From NCBI GenBank assembly GCA_049999805.1, contig JBNGIO010006224.1, positions 1-64,000 of the forward strand: a stretch of 64,000 bases of DNA, in the 5' to 3' direction. Shown here piece by piece: positions 26,343 through 37,286 of this stretch (within the stretch, counting starts at the first letter, position 1; every line of letters begins with the position of its first letter). The translations under genes were made by a program, and so were the position numbers. The notes under the pieces are model-generated. The model worked only from the letters and a program-made list of their open reading frames with translations, ran no database searches and was not told the DNA's origin. This DNA comes from Folioceros fuciformis. Taxonomy: Eukaryota; Anthocerotophyta; Anthocerotopsida; Anthocerotales.

Positions 26343-29300
26343 ATGGATCGGAATGGGAGCCCGATTTACTCCAGGCAGATGAGCAGGACAGGCAGCAACT
26401 CCGCCGCCTCGTCTCCTGCGCACCCGTCGCAGCTCCGGTCTTCTGCCGTGGGACCTGGCAGGAGGAGCAATTATGCAGCTAAGGCCGCCGCAGCCCGGCT
26501 GGCGCAGGCGCAGGCTNNNNNNNNNNNNNNNNNNNNNNNNNNNNNNNNNNNNNNNNNNNNNNNNNNNNNNNNNNNNNNNNNNNNNNNNNNNNNNNNNNNN
26601 NNNNNNNNNNNNNNNNGGCTATGTCTGCACAGCATAAGGAGGATGACGAAGACGACGACTTCCGCTACGGTGGCTCCAGTTACGGGAGCAGTCGAAGATC
26701 CGAGTCTCCTCAGGTACAGGACTCGAGTGCCTTGCGTCTGAGGAAACTGCCTGTGCGGGCTCTCGGCCCGAAAAGCGCACTGGGCATTTGGCATGCCTGA
26801 TCTCTGTGCGGATCGGTCTCGCTTCGGTACTTGACGTTGATGTTTTTCGAGCCTCTCTATCCTTCGGGATTGTTGCGTTTCTTTCGTCAAGTGTGATCGG
26901 GCTGGAGATGGACGTTGTGCTTCTACCGACTCTTTTCCTTGTCTTGTGGTTCACGATATTCCCAATTTTCCAGCTTGGAGGGAGCTTGTCTGAGTCATCC
27001 AGGATCCGAGCCTCAGCAGTTACGAGACCTTCTGTTGTCCGTCCAGCTCCTTTGGTTGGTCCTACAGCATCGTTGATTCGGCCGAAACCAGTGTCCTTGA
27101 ATTCACGGCTACCAGAACCGGCGATGGAACCAGTGGTTGACTTGAGACATCGGGACATTGATGTCCGTCCTAGTCAGCTTGAAAATCGAAACAGGGAGAT
27201 GAATGTGCGTAGAAGGTGCATATTGTTTTCTACTACTCAGGCTGTCAGAAGTGCTGGTATACCTGTGGGGTTACTAGGGCAGTTATGCGGTGACCACAGT
27301 GTTGTGTATGAACTCTCAGCTTTTAACTGTATTCATGGGTTCAAATTGACATTGGCAGATTTTTGGATTCCCAGAGTCTCAGGCAGCAACCAGAGACCGG
27401 AGGGTCTCGGGAGAATGCGGCGTTGATGGATGAGGTGAGTCTGGGCACTCATCGCTGGAAAGCCCTTCAGCTTCCTTCGAAGTTTCACCAGTTATCGGGT
27501 CACCTTACACCTTACACCTTACTCGAATCTTCTTAGCTCTGCCTTAGTGCCAGACTCTCCTCTCTTAAGAATAAGAGGAAATGATGAAATCGCTTTCATG
27601 GTTTGTCGTTTGTCACAGATTGACCAACTGGAGGAAGAAAATGCGATAATGCAAGAGAAGGTATGCTTCCCTCTTTTTGGATGTCGTCCAGTGGGATATT
27701 GCTCCAATGGTGATTCGATTGTTTTCGTGTACTGTGCGCCTTCCGTTAGAGCCAGTTCTGAGTGCTCAGTGGGACTGTTCAGCTCCGATTGGCTGAAGAA
27801 AGAGCACTGGAAGTTGAAGCCCGTACAAAGGAACTGGAAAAACAGGTTCGAGATCCAATCGCTTCTAGCTATTGCTTTTGTTGATGATGTAAGATGTTCA
27901 AGTGTATTTTACTGTAGTTTTTGATCTTATCAGGTTGCGTCCATGGGAGAAGGCTTATCAATGGAAGCCCGACTTTTAAGCAGGTAGGTTTTACAATTTC
28001 AATCTTGGTCTTCAGGTTTTCACTTATGTCAGGCGAATGGCTATGCATTGTTGGAGGGTCTTTCCTCAACATAATGACGGTTGTGAGGAGCTTAGAGATA
28101 TGCCCCTAAACTTTGCTAGAGCATCACAGACTCTCTGGATCCTGTAAAGAGGAAGGAGAATGAATGTGTGCTGCCTTCTCAGCAGTCTTCAGTTTGCTTA
28201 GTTCTTGAAGGTAGCAACTGATCTCAATTATGTGCATGACCCCACCTCGTGTCATCTTTTCCATTATGGAACCGATTTGAGAGTCTTTGCGTTTTTGTAG
28301 CGAGTGCAGTGACATTTCTTTTGGCTCTTGCAGGAAGGAGGCTTTCTTGCGACAGCGGGAGGTAAGGCTGATACATGCTGTAGGGTGTTCCTGAATTTCT
28401 CTGGAACGACAGTGTTAGGACGTGGCCTACGTGAGAACCCAAGCCAGAAGCTAGGGTACATATTTTACAGTCTTGCAATGGGGTCTTTTGTGGATCCCTG
28501 ATGTGACATCTGTTGTTCTTTCTATTCAGGCTGAACTGAAGGCTGCGAAAGAGCAGTCCAAGGATGTCAAGGATGACGAGATTGCTGCTCTTCGTCTAGA
28601 AACTGAGGTATTTCATGTGATGCTGATGTTTGTCTGCACCCTCAGATGTAGTTTGCCACTAGTAGCCCCCTGCATAACTGGGTGTGGTGCAGGTCGTACC
28701 TCTGACTCAATTGGGTTTTCTCCTCAGGCTGCTAGGGACGAGGCCATGGCTGCGTCACAAGCAGCCAGTGAGGCCGAGGTGGAAGTGAAAGCTCTGCGCA
28801 CCATGACTCATAGGATGATCTTGACTCAGGAGGAAATGGTTGGCGTTGTGACGTGAAATATCAAGCCTACATGTTATATTCAAACAAGATCTTGCCATGC
28901 TTGCTCATGCTTATCAATTTCCATGAGGACAATTATGTAGTAAGAGAACTCCATTGCATGCTCAGGAAGAAGTCGTATTGAAGCGCTGCTGGCTAGCTCG
29001 CTACTGGGGCTTAGCTGCTCACCATGGTGAGATAGTGGGTCGATTACTCGTCATCAACCTTGCAGTTGTGTTGCCACAGACATCTGATGACAGTTCTTGA
29101 CTTTTTACGATTGGGTGCAAAGCAGGTGTACACGCAGAAATTGCGAGTACCAAACATGACCATTGGTCGTCCTTGGCACCTCTTCCCTTAGAAGTAGTAC
29201 TTTCTGCTGGCCAAAAGGCAAAAGAAGCCCCTGCTCCAGTTGATGCTGACGGTGAGTGTCATTTGTGTTGATGCTTCAGTCCATTTGCGAAGAGAGGCCG

Positions 29301-30393
29301 CTATTCTGTTTGGCTGTGCCACATGTTTTATTTGGTTTATCACAGCAGGTAATGGTGTTTGTAGATGGTGGACACGGCTTGGCTAGGAAGTCGAAGTTCG
29401 TTCGGGATGTCAATGACATAACTGGAGAAGGAAATATTGAAAGCATGCTTGCTGTGGAGAAGGGTCTACGTGAGCTCGCTTATCTAAAAGTAATGTAGTA
29501 TAAGTTTCGGGCGGATGCTCAAAATTGTAAGATCATATCTTCAATGGCCAGGCCTGAGTAGTGTTGTCACCTTTCAGGTTGAAGAAGCAGTCAAATTGGC
29601 TATGGCTGAACACCGGCGACCTTTTGTGCGCGTAGGAACATCTGGTGAGTTGGTCAGGTTTTCAGCTTGTCTTGTGAGATTTACAGGTGTGCTCAGAGCA
29701 AGTATTGTGGTCTTTACCCACAATGACTGAAAGTGATCTTTATTGCAGAGCCAAAACCTGGAGACCAGCCGAAACTGTTGGAGGCGTTGGGTATGTTTTT
29801 TTCTTTGTTGTCCGCTTCTTCCCTTTTCTCGCAGTCATATGCTTTGTAGTGCATAGTAAGCAGATGAGCCAACCTCGTTTGAGATTCGCCAAGCGAATTT
29901 CCTTGCTGTGAATGGGCTCAATCGTTCCTCCATGCAGACCTGAGCAGGGAAGAGATCGAGGACATGCAATTTAGAGAGGTAGGCTCGTTACTGTGTTTAC
30001 CTTGTCAGAAATCGTCACATAAAAAATATTCTACTGGACAATCAAGAACACTGAGGACCCTTGCAGGCTTGGTTGATATATTTCTGGCGACGGGCAAAGA
30101 CTAGTGGAGTTGAGTCTGACATCTCTGATGATAGACTTCAGTATTGGATTGCTCACAGCTCGCAGCCACCCACATCTCATCATGCCGTTGACGGTAGGTA
30201 GCCCTGGACTTGAGATGGTCATTTCCACGTGAGTTACCGTCCTATCTCACGTTTGGTTTATTTGGATGCAGTCGAAAGAGGATTGATTGAGCTACGAAAA
30301 CTGGGCATAGAGGAGCAACTGTGGGAAGTGTCTCGCAAAGAAATCGCACAAGAAGCAGCGAATCAAAAAATCGAGATTGATGGAGTGCCTTGA
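26343..30393 (+). CDS. SCD2: coiled-coil protein SCD2
   Basis: Orthologue of Arabidopsis STOMATAL CYTOKINESIS DEFECTIVE 2, a coiled-coil partner of the DENN protein SCD1 in post-Golgi, exocyst and clathrin traffic needed for cytokinesis. 17 exons: 26343-26713 (broken by the gap), 26974-27204, 27375-27434, 27619-27660, 27783-27845, 27934-27983, 28334-28361, 28530-28607, 28728-28838, 28966-29026, 29126-29251, 29365-29489, 29578-29644, 29749-29790, 29938-29978, 30067-30193, 30272-30393. Exons 2-17 are in phase. Seen: Ser-rich N-terminus with [11 protein letters not shown], heptad-like [20 protein letters not shown], then the conserved blocks [92 protein letters not shown] and [20 protein letters not shown]. 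The exon 1 frame does not continue across the N block, as expected if the gap length is arbitrary. Confidence 0.94.
26517..26616. other. assembly gap (100 N) inside SCD2 exon 1
   Basis: Exactly 100 N between the Ala-rich start of SCD2 and its acidic [19 protein letters not shown] segment. The real length, and whether an intron lies here, cannot be read. Confidence 0.98.
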
Positions 30394-31240
30394 TCGAGAT
30401 TCTCGGATTATAGTATCCCCAAAACAATTACATACAATAGTTGGTTCTTTCCAGAAAATGAAGACATAGTGTGCTGTTACTTGCCTTGAGCAGAAACCCA
30501 AGTACGTAGACAAGTAGATGACTTAGCTTGCAGTTTGAGACACGGGGGCTGCCTATTTTGGCAGAGTAATGCTTGGTATGCAGAAATGTTGCACAGGCGC
30601 TGCGCTCCCACGAAGGAAGCGCAACGGCCTCCCCGGTTCCGGAGCAACGGAGCCAGGGCGAGCGTGGCGTGATCTGAATGGTGGCGTAGAAGGGCTCGCA
30701 TCCCAGCTGAGATCCCGCACCCGACGTGTCTGTATGAGAATGTGTCTCCTGTGATGGGGGACAGCCGTTTCGGGTGTGGACGGAAGGCTTGAGGCGCGGT
30801 CTTGCCTCGAAGCCGCCACTTATTGCGCGTATCGTACGTCTCGTCGGTTGCAGTAATAAAGAAAGAAATGCGGTGGTTAATGACGCGGAGTTGGAAGCCG
30901 TGGCCCGGTGAATGATAGCATAGAATTCTAAATATGTAACACATTAGAGAGTTATGTTGTATTATTAATCGTTGTTCCACCTTCCTGGCTTACATATTGC
31001 TCGTTCCAAGCACCAGTTGACGGTCTCTGCTTCACCAAAGGTGGCCGCGCCTTGAGCGATTCCACCCTTCTCGGTGCTTCATCTTGCCACTACCTCGAGT
31101 TCTCCGTCTCGTGCCCAGGTTGCAGATCCGAGTGCGTGACCGTTGGCTGTGCATTTTGTAGCAGGAGTGGGAGCGGGGGCGTCGCACGTTGCGCAGTGTC
31201 GTGCTGCAAGGGTCACAAGGTGTCTGCACTGAAGAAAACC
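30394..31240. other. SCD2 3' flank and upstream region of the unknown gene
   Basis: About 850 bp between two plus-strand genes. Open minus frames at 30477-30980 have no recognised domain. The segment just before 31241 is GC-rich and probably transcribed leader. Confidence 0.45.
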
Positions 31241-34164
31241 ATGGCGGGGGCGGCTCGTGTGCCGCTGTTGCTGCTGCTGCTCCTGGCGGGGGTGGCGCCG
31301 CCGGCGCTGGTTCAGGGCTTCATTCCCATCCACACATTCCAGGAGCAGCACGGCGAGCACCCTAGTTTGGACGGGGACGCCTGGCGGAGATCTAGCTCTG
31401 TGAATGGGGCCGGGGTTGGGCCCGGGGACCTGCACCCGCTGCACCACGGACCCAAGTCCTTCCACCACAATTTCATCCACCGGCGGGGAAAGTCGTTGCT
31501 GGAAGATGCCCCGGGTAGGGTGTGTTGCGGTGCCGTGGAGTGGGGTTGGGTCGTGTAAGGGTTTGGCTGTTGTTCTGAGTGTTTCGTGTATGTGCATGCT
31601 AATTTGGATGCGCAGGCGAGGAGCGGGGTTTGGAGATCCATCCTACTTGGCGACGCCGGTATCATGGCGAGCATCACCGACATGCAGAGCGTCACCACGG
31701 CGATGTCGGGCTTGTCGGGGAGCATCCTAGGCACCGGGATGACCATGCAGGGTTCCATGAGCATCACAGGCGGGAGAGGTTGCCGGCTCGGATTATGCAG
31801 GAGAGAGAATGGCGAGAGGGTCCTCCTCGTGTTGGCCATCGGAGGCATGCTGGGTTCCCTCACGGCGCTAAGCACTGGGGCGCTCATCGGGCTGGACGGG
31901 ACCTCGGGGGAGGTGAGTTTCGTCATTTTCGTGACACCGGACGTCCGTATCAGGCGAGGGGCCCGGCCGGCATCTGGGATAGTTTCAAGTCTAAGCTGGC
32001 TTACGGGGCCTCCTCCGTTGCTGCTAAGATCCAGTCCGCGGGAAACCAACTGGTGCGTAACCCACCGTTTGCATTGCCGTGGCCATGCACCGTGCTTGAT
32101 GGTCGCTCCTGAAGCTTGCTCGCTCGGAAGTGAGCGAATGTTGAAAGTTGGGACATTTTGTGGTATGTGGCAGAGGAACTGGGTGTCGCGATCTCGCCCA
32201 AGGGTCGCCCCAACAGTATCCTTCGCTGCCGAGCCTCTGTGGCTCAATGCACCGTCGAGTGGCACATGTACAGACCCGGACGCCAAGTACCGTGATTTAC
32301 TCTTCAAGGTCTTGAGGGATATGTCGTTGCCCACAACAGCAGGGGCTTCGTGTAGCGGTATGCTAGTCTCCACTGCAGGGCTCGGTCTTGGGGTCGTGAA
32401 GATGTATCACATCTTAACGTTTTTCCTGTAATGCTGCAGAAACGTTGGAGTTGCCGACCAGACAGCTCATGCACACCCTTAAGCGTCGATTGAAAGCTTC
32501 TTGCAGCGAGGACTTGGAAGTGGGTTGTGAACAAAATGATGTATGTCCGATAGTGTTCCTCACTGATGCTGCGTTTACGTGTTGGTTGTTTCGGTGCTCC
32601 TATTTACCCCCGTCTTACGTGTTTCACCCTTCAGCATAGCTGATGTGATGTATATTGCCTCTTTTGTTGACTTTTTCAGTGCAACTTCATCAAGAAACAT
32701 TCACGAATGGCAACTGCGATGCTCTTGAGCAAGTTTCACATAGATCCACTCTCCGTTATCAACTCGACTTGCAGGCCCGAAGACATTTCTGACATCTCAC
32801 GGAATATCGATCATGTGAGCCTGATCCTTCTTTTAAAGTAGTTTATGCACATCCCCGAACTAGCTCGTTGCCTCTGGATTCTACTCCAATCTTCCTTTTG
32901 TCCTTCAGTAAACTTGAGTGCCTACGTGGCTCTTAATACCTCCATGTGCATGTGCCAGCTAAGTCGACGCGTTCGTGCCTCAATGGACTCTCTTCCCGTC
33001 GAAAGTATTGTGGAAAACCACGTTAATGTCGATGAAGTGAAACCTGTCTGTGAAGGTGAGCTTGTCTGGCAGGATCTGCATTTCTGTAGTACCGAAGATT
33101 GTGTGCAACCTGTCTACCAAGGTTCCTCTCTCGTTTGGTCGTCAACATGTGCTCCATGTATGACGTGGCAGTGTGTCTTAAGCAAAACTTCCATAAACTC
33201 AAGGAGACGTTCAGCGAGCAGTTGTTGCAGACGTGTCGACAAGCAGCTTGTCCAAAGTTGAAAGATGCTGTAAGTTCTCCTGATGCTCTCTTGACAAGAG
33301 GTTGTTGATCGGTTCTGATGTTGCAGTTAATAGCATTGCGTCACTACCAAACGAGAGCCAACTTGTTCCTTGCAGTGTGACTTTATCAGGGATCACAGGG
33401 TTCTTGGACGCACATTTCTTCTGATGACGTTCAAGCCATGGTTGAAAGTAGCACAGTCCTGTGCTAACTCTTGCCTACGGTCTCCTTTGCCAGTTTCACT
33501 GATGACATCAACGGCCATGTCTAGTGTGGAAGAAGGAGCTCCATCCTGGCAGAATCTGCGTCGCCAACCCTCTCAGCCGGGTACTTTTAACTGGCACAGG
33601 GTCATGCAACTGAGGGGATTTGTGTCCAGTGATGCACTGGAGTTGTCAACACTAACTGACAGTATGGGAAATGTCAGCAGTCATCCACGCTTTGTGATTG
33701 TTGAGTTCGTGAGGCCTAAGCCTGTCTCATTTCGCGAACTGATGGCAATTCTACGTCTCCCGGTGGATGTGAAACTGGAGGATGAGTATAAACAGGTTGA
33801 CAACCTCCCTGTGGAAGACACGGAGGGCAATGCGACTGGTGCCTCGAAGGAGGCATCTATCACCGTGAACCAGGATTTGGTGGTTGGAGGGGAGGCACTC
33901 TCTAAACAGCTGCTGCCTCCTCAGGCTGATGATCAGTTTGTTTCAGGTAGTGGTGATCAACCCAACGACGAACCTTTGAAGGAAACCGGTCTACTGCCGG
34001 CGCTCGAACCTTTGAAGGAACGATTCAGCGTTGTCTTCCGTAAATGGGTCCCCTCCACTCTCCTGCCTGATGGCTCGATTGCTCTGCCTGCTAACAATGA
34101 AGGACAGGCGGCATTATCAGCTGAATCCTCCGAACAGGCTGGCGTGACTAGGGCTGATATGTGA
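31241..34164 (+). CDS. unrecognised secreted or membrane protein, 707 residues
   Basis: I do not recognise this gene. A nine-exon chain keeps phase throughout: 31241-31519, 31616-31912, 31954-32052, 32174-32357, 32440-32519, 32680-32814, 32959-33121, 33172-33269, 33376-34164. The N-terminus MAGAARVPLLLLLLLAGVAP is a clear signal peptide. A Gly/Met-rich stretch follows, with a hydrophobic segment at about 162-185 (VLLVLAIGGMLGSLTALSTG) and the amphipathic IWDSFKSKLAYGASSVAAKI (about 199-218). The middle is Cys-containing. A motif occurs twice, CNFIKKHSRMATAMLL at 314 and CDFIRDHRVLGRTFLL at 446. The C-terminal tail after about residue 580 is acidic and low complexity. Two introns would be only 41 and 50 nt. 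In exon 2 a His/Arg-rich frame is also open; codon third positions and splice phase favour the Gly/Met frame. Gene presence is fairly sure, exon details less so. Confidence 0.6.
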
Positions 34165-34419
34165 GCAGTTCCTGGTTGCCACTGTAGTACAGCGTAGCTT
34201 TGTTTCACAGATGGAAAGTTTATGCCCGTCTTCCGTGTTGCTGGCATTTGTACAGGGTCGGGCGGTATGCTCTCAACGTCTATTTCAAGGTCTCTCGGAT
34301 GTCCTCTACATTTCTCTTTGGTTTTGGGCTCTGACTGTCGCCCGTGTGGTAGCCTTTGTCTGTATAACAGTCGATAGTATGGCAGATTTTCAGTGAGGAG
34401 GTATCTCATGATACGTAGT

Positions 34420-36840
34420 AGTATATTGTAGTGTCATAAATATATTAGTATATTGTAGTGTTGTGAGTATATGAATGGAGGAAACTGTGTGTTATGTGTA
34501 CATACAGGCTGCTGAATTAGTACAGATGAAATCTAAAAGTATATTGTTGAATATGGCCAAGGGTATATTATAATACGCAGTCAGGAATTTCTGAATCATT
34601 ATATCTCACAAACTTTGTAGTAAAACGAAGTTTTGAATATGGTACCACTTAATTCTTTTTGAATCAATATAATAGAAATATGATGTATCTAAAGAGTGTA
34701 GTGGTACTTAGAGGCCTTCTTAAAAGAGTTATGTAAAGAGTCTAGTGGTACTTAGAGGTCTTCTTTAAAGGGTTCTCTAAAGGGTATAGTAGTACTTAGA
34801 GGCCTTCTCTAAAAGGGTCTTCTATGCAGGGTGTGGGATTACTTAGAGGTCTTCTATGTAGGGTGTAAGATTACTTAGAGGTCTCCTATGCAGGGTGTAG
34901 GATTACTTAGAGGTCTTCTATGCAGGGTGTAGGTTTACTTAAAGGTCTTCGGATTACTTGGAGGTCTTCTATGTAGGGTGTAGGATTACTTAAAGGTCTT
35001 CTATGCAGGGTGAAGGATTACTTAGAGGTCTTCTATGCAGGGTGTAGTAGTACTTAGATCATTACTCTAAAGGGTGTAGCATTACTGAAGGGTGTAACTA
35101 GACTTAGGACTAAAGGACGTGGCATTACTAAAGGGTGTAGTAGGATTTAGTACTAAAGGGTGTAGCAGTCCTTAGATCGGTTCACTAAAGGATGTAGCAG
35201 TACTTAGATAGGTTCTATAAAGCGTGTAGCAATAACTAAAGGGTATAGCAGTACTTAAATTGGTTCGCTAAAGAGTGTAGCAATGACTAAGGGGTGTAGC
35301 AGTACTTAGATTGGTTCTGTGAAGGGTGTAGCAGTACTTAGAATCGGAGTAGTAGTACTTACATAGGTTCTCTAAAGGGTGCAGCAATAACTAAAGGGTA
35401 CATGTAGCAGTACTTAGAAAGGGTGTAGTACTACTTAGATCGGTTCTTTAAAAGGTGTAGCAAAAATTAGATTAGTTCTTTAAAGGGAAGGTAGGGTTCT
35501 TGAAAGGGTGTAGGATTACTTAAGTGTAACAATACTTAGATTGGTTCTTTAAAGGGAAGGTTGAGTTCTCGGAAGGGTGTAGCATTACTTAAGTGTAACA
35601 ATACTTAGATTGGTTCTCTACAAGGGAAGCTTGGGTTCTCTAAAGGGTGTAGCATTATTTAATAGTAGCAATACTTAGATTGGTTCTCCGAAGGGAAGGT
35701 TGGGTTCTCTAAAGGGTGTAGCATTACTTAAGTGTAGCAATACTTCGATATGTTCTCTCAAGGGAAGGCTGGGTTCTCTAAAGGGTGTAGCAATACTCAG
35801 ATCAGTTCTCTATAGGAAAGTTTGGATCCTGAGGCTGCACCAATACTTGGATGGGCTGCCTACTCACTAAAGGGAAGGTTGAATATTGAGGTTGCATTGG
35901 TACTTAGATAGGTTGCCTAAAAAGAGAAGGCTCAATCCTAAGGTTGTATCATTATTTAGAGCTTCCGTTGAATCTTGAGGTTGTAGTGGTATTTCAATGT
36001 GTTGCCTAAAAAGAGAAGTTGAATCCTGAGGTTGTATTAGTATTAAGAGCCCTTGTTGAATCTTGAGGTTATATTCGTACTTAGATGGGTTGCCTAAAGA
36101 CAAGGTTGAATCTTGATGTTGTATCAGTACTAAGAGCCTTGTTAAATCTTGGGGTTGTATTGGTACTTAAACGACAAGCTTAAAGGAAAGGTTGAATTGA
36201 CACTCAAATGGGGTGCTTCAAGGCCTTGGTGCTTAGATGGGCCCCATCTAAGCACCAAGGCACCGTGTGCCTAAAAGCTTAGTGCTTAAATGAGTTGCAA
36301 GTAGAGACGTGGTGCTTGAAGGCTCAATGTTTAGATGGGTGTCTAAAGGCTTAGTGCTTAGATGAGATGCAAGTAAAGATGAGGTGCTTGAAGGCTTAGT
36401 GCTTAGATGGGTTTCTAAAGGCTTGGTGCTTAGGTGAGGTGCAAGTAGACATGGTGTGCTTGAAGGCCCTTGGAGCTAGTAGAGTTGGGGTGCATGAAGG
36501 CTTGTTGAGCAAGGAGACATAGCATGCTTGAAGGCCCTTGGAGCTAGTAGAGTTAGGGTGCATGAAGGCTTGTTGAGCAAGGAGACATAGCATGCTTGAA
36601 GGCCCTTGGAGCAATTAGAGTCGGGTGTGTGAAGGCCCATGGAGCAAGTACAACTGGGATGCATGAAGGCCCTTGGACCAAATGGAGGTAGGGTGCCTAA
36701 CACTCCTTAGAGCAAGTAGAGATGGGGTGCCTAACTACCCTTAAAGCACCTAGAGATGAGGTGCCTAACAACCCTTAGAGCAAGTAGAGATGGGGGTACC
36801 TAAAGGCCCTTAGAATAAGTAGTTAGGCAAACCATGCTTA
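34420..36840. repeat. degenerate multi-family tandem array, about 2.4 kb
   Basis: Successive related families follow one another. 34700-35050 has units of about 37 bp around gattacttagaggtcttct. 35050-35830 has units built on ctaaagggtgtagc and acttagattggttct. 35840-36180 has units built on gttgaatcttgaggttg. 36220-36460 has units built on gcttagatgggt and cttgaaggc. 36460-36840 has longer units built on gcttgaaggcccttggagc and gcctaac. Neighbouring families share words such as acttaga, so the array looks like a satellite that drifted and re-amplified. Open minus-strand frames inside it (36396-36703) are by-products of the repeats. Confidence 0.85.
36223..36261. repeat. 39-bp palindrome, 19-bp perfect arms
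   Basis: The left arm gccttggtgcttagatggg (36223-36241) and the right arm at 36243-36261 are exact reverse complements around a single C at 36242. It lies in the satellite, where gcttagatggg is also a repeat word, and could extrude as a cruciform. Confidence 0.95.
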
Positions 36841-37286
36841 TTGTTATGTTAAGTACCAAGTAGAACTACATAAATCGATCCTTAGTGGACTTTAATTGCA
36901 TTCTCTTCTTCTCCTAGTTGGCATAAGTGTAAACATTTTGTGAATATACTTAGTAAAAAGGTTAGTCCCATAACATTTCAAACGGCCTTTGCATCAAACC
37001 AACCAAATATGAGAATAGACTTCGTCACAAATGCTGCTGCTCCAATTTATGTACTTTTAAGACGTGTGCGTGAATGATGAAGACATTTTGGAGAGTGTGA
37101 AGCTGACAAGCCGCTGCTGGAATGGTGTGGCTCTCAGCGGGTGGCGTGGGGATACTAAGTCGGGACTGCAAGGAAACGACCCAAGAAGAGGCTCGTGTGT
37201 TGAGCATGGCTCTAGGCTGGTATCAATTCAGTGCCTTTTACCTCCTTGACACACGAGAATGTGCGCAAGCCCACAGGCATGACACA

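Larger units (their letters stand above)
34165..37286. other. satellite-bearing spacer
   Basis: Between the unknown gene (+) and the 3' end of the NPF gene (-). Most of it is the tandem repeat array at about 34420-36840. About 36840-37286 is unique AT-rich sequence followed by a segment (37055-37140) similar to 44009-44085. No gene was seen. Confidence 0.6.

Noticed and set aside
26788-27426. 212-codon plus frame in SCD2
   Set aside because: Only 26974-27204 is exon; the rest is intron read-through, and the flanking splice sites fit SCD2.
31312-32373. 353-codon minus-strand frame
   Set aside because: It is antisense to the GC-rich exons of the unknown plus-strand gene and shows no domain. 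Long antisense frames are expected opposite GC-rich codons.
34700-35830. CRISPR-like appearance of short regular repeats
   Set aside because: Units are degenerate and lack constant repeat plus unique spacer structure, and this is plant nuclear DNA. It is a satellite.
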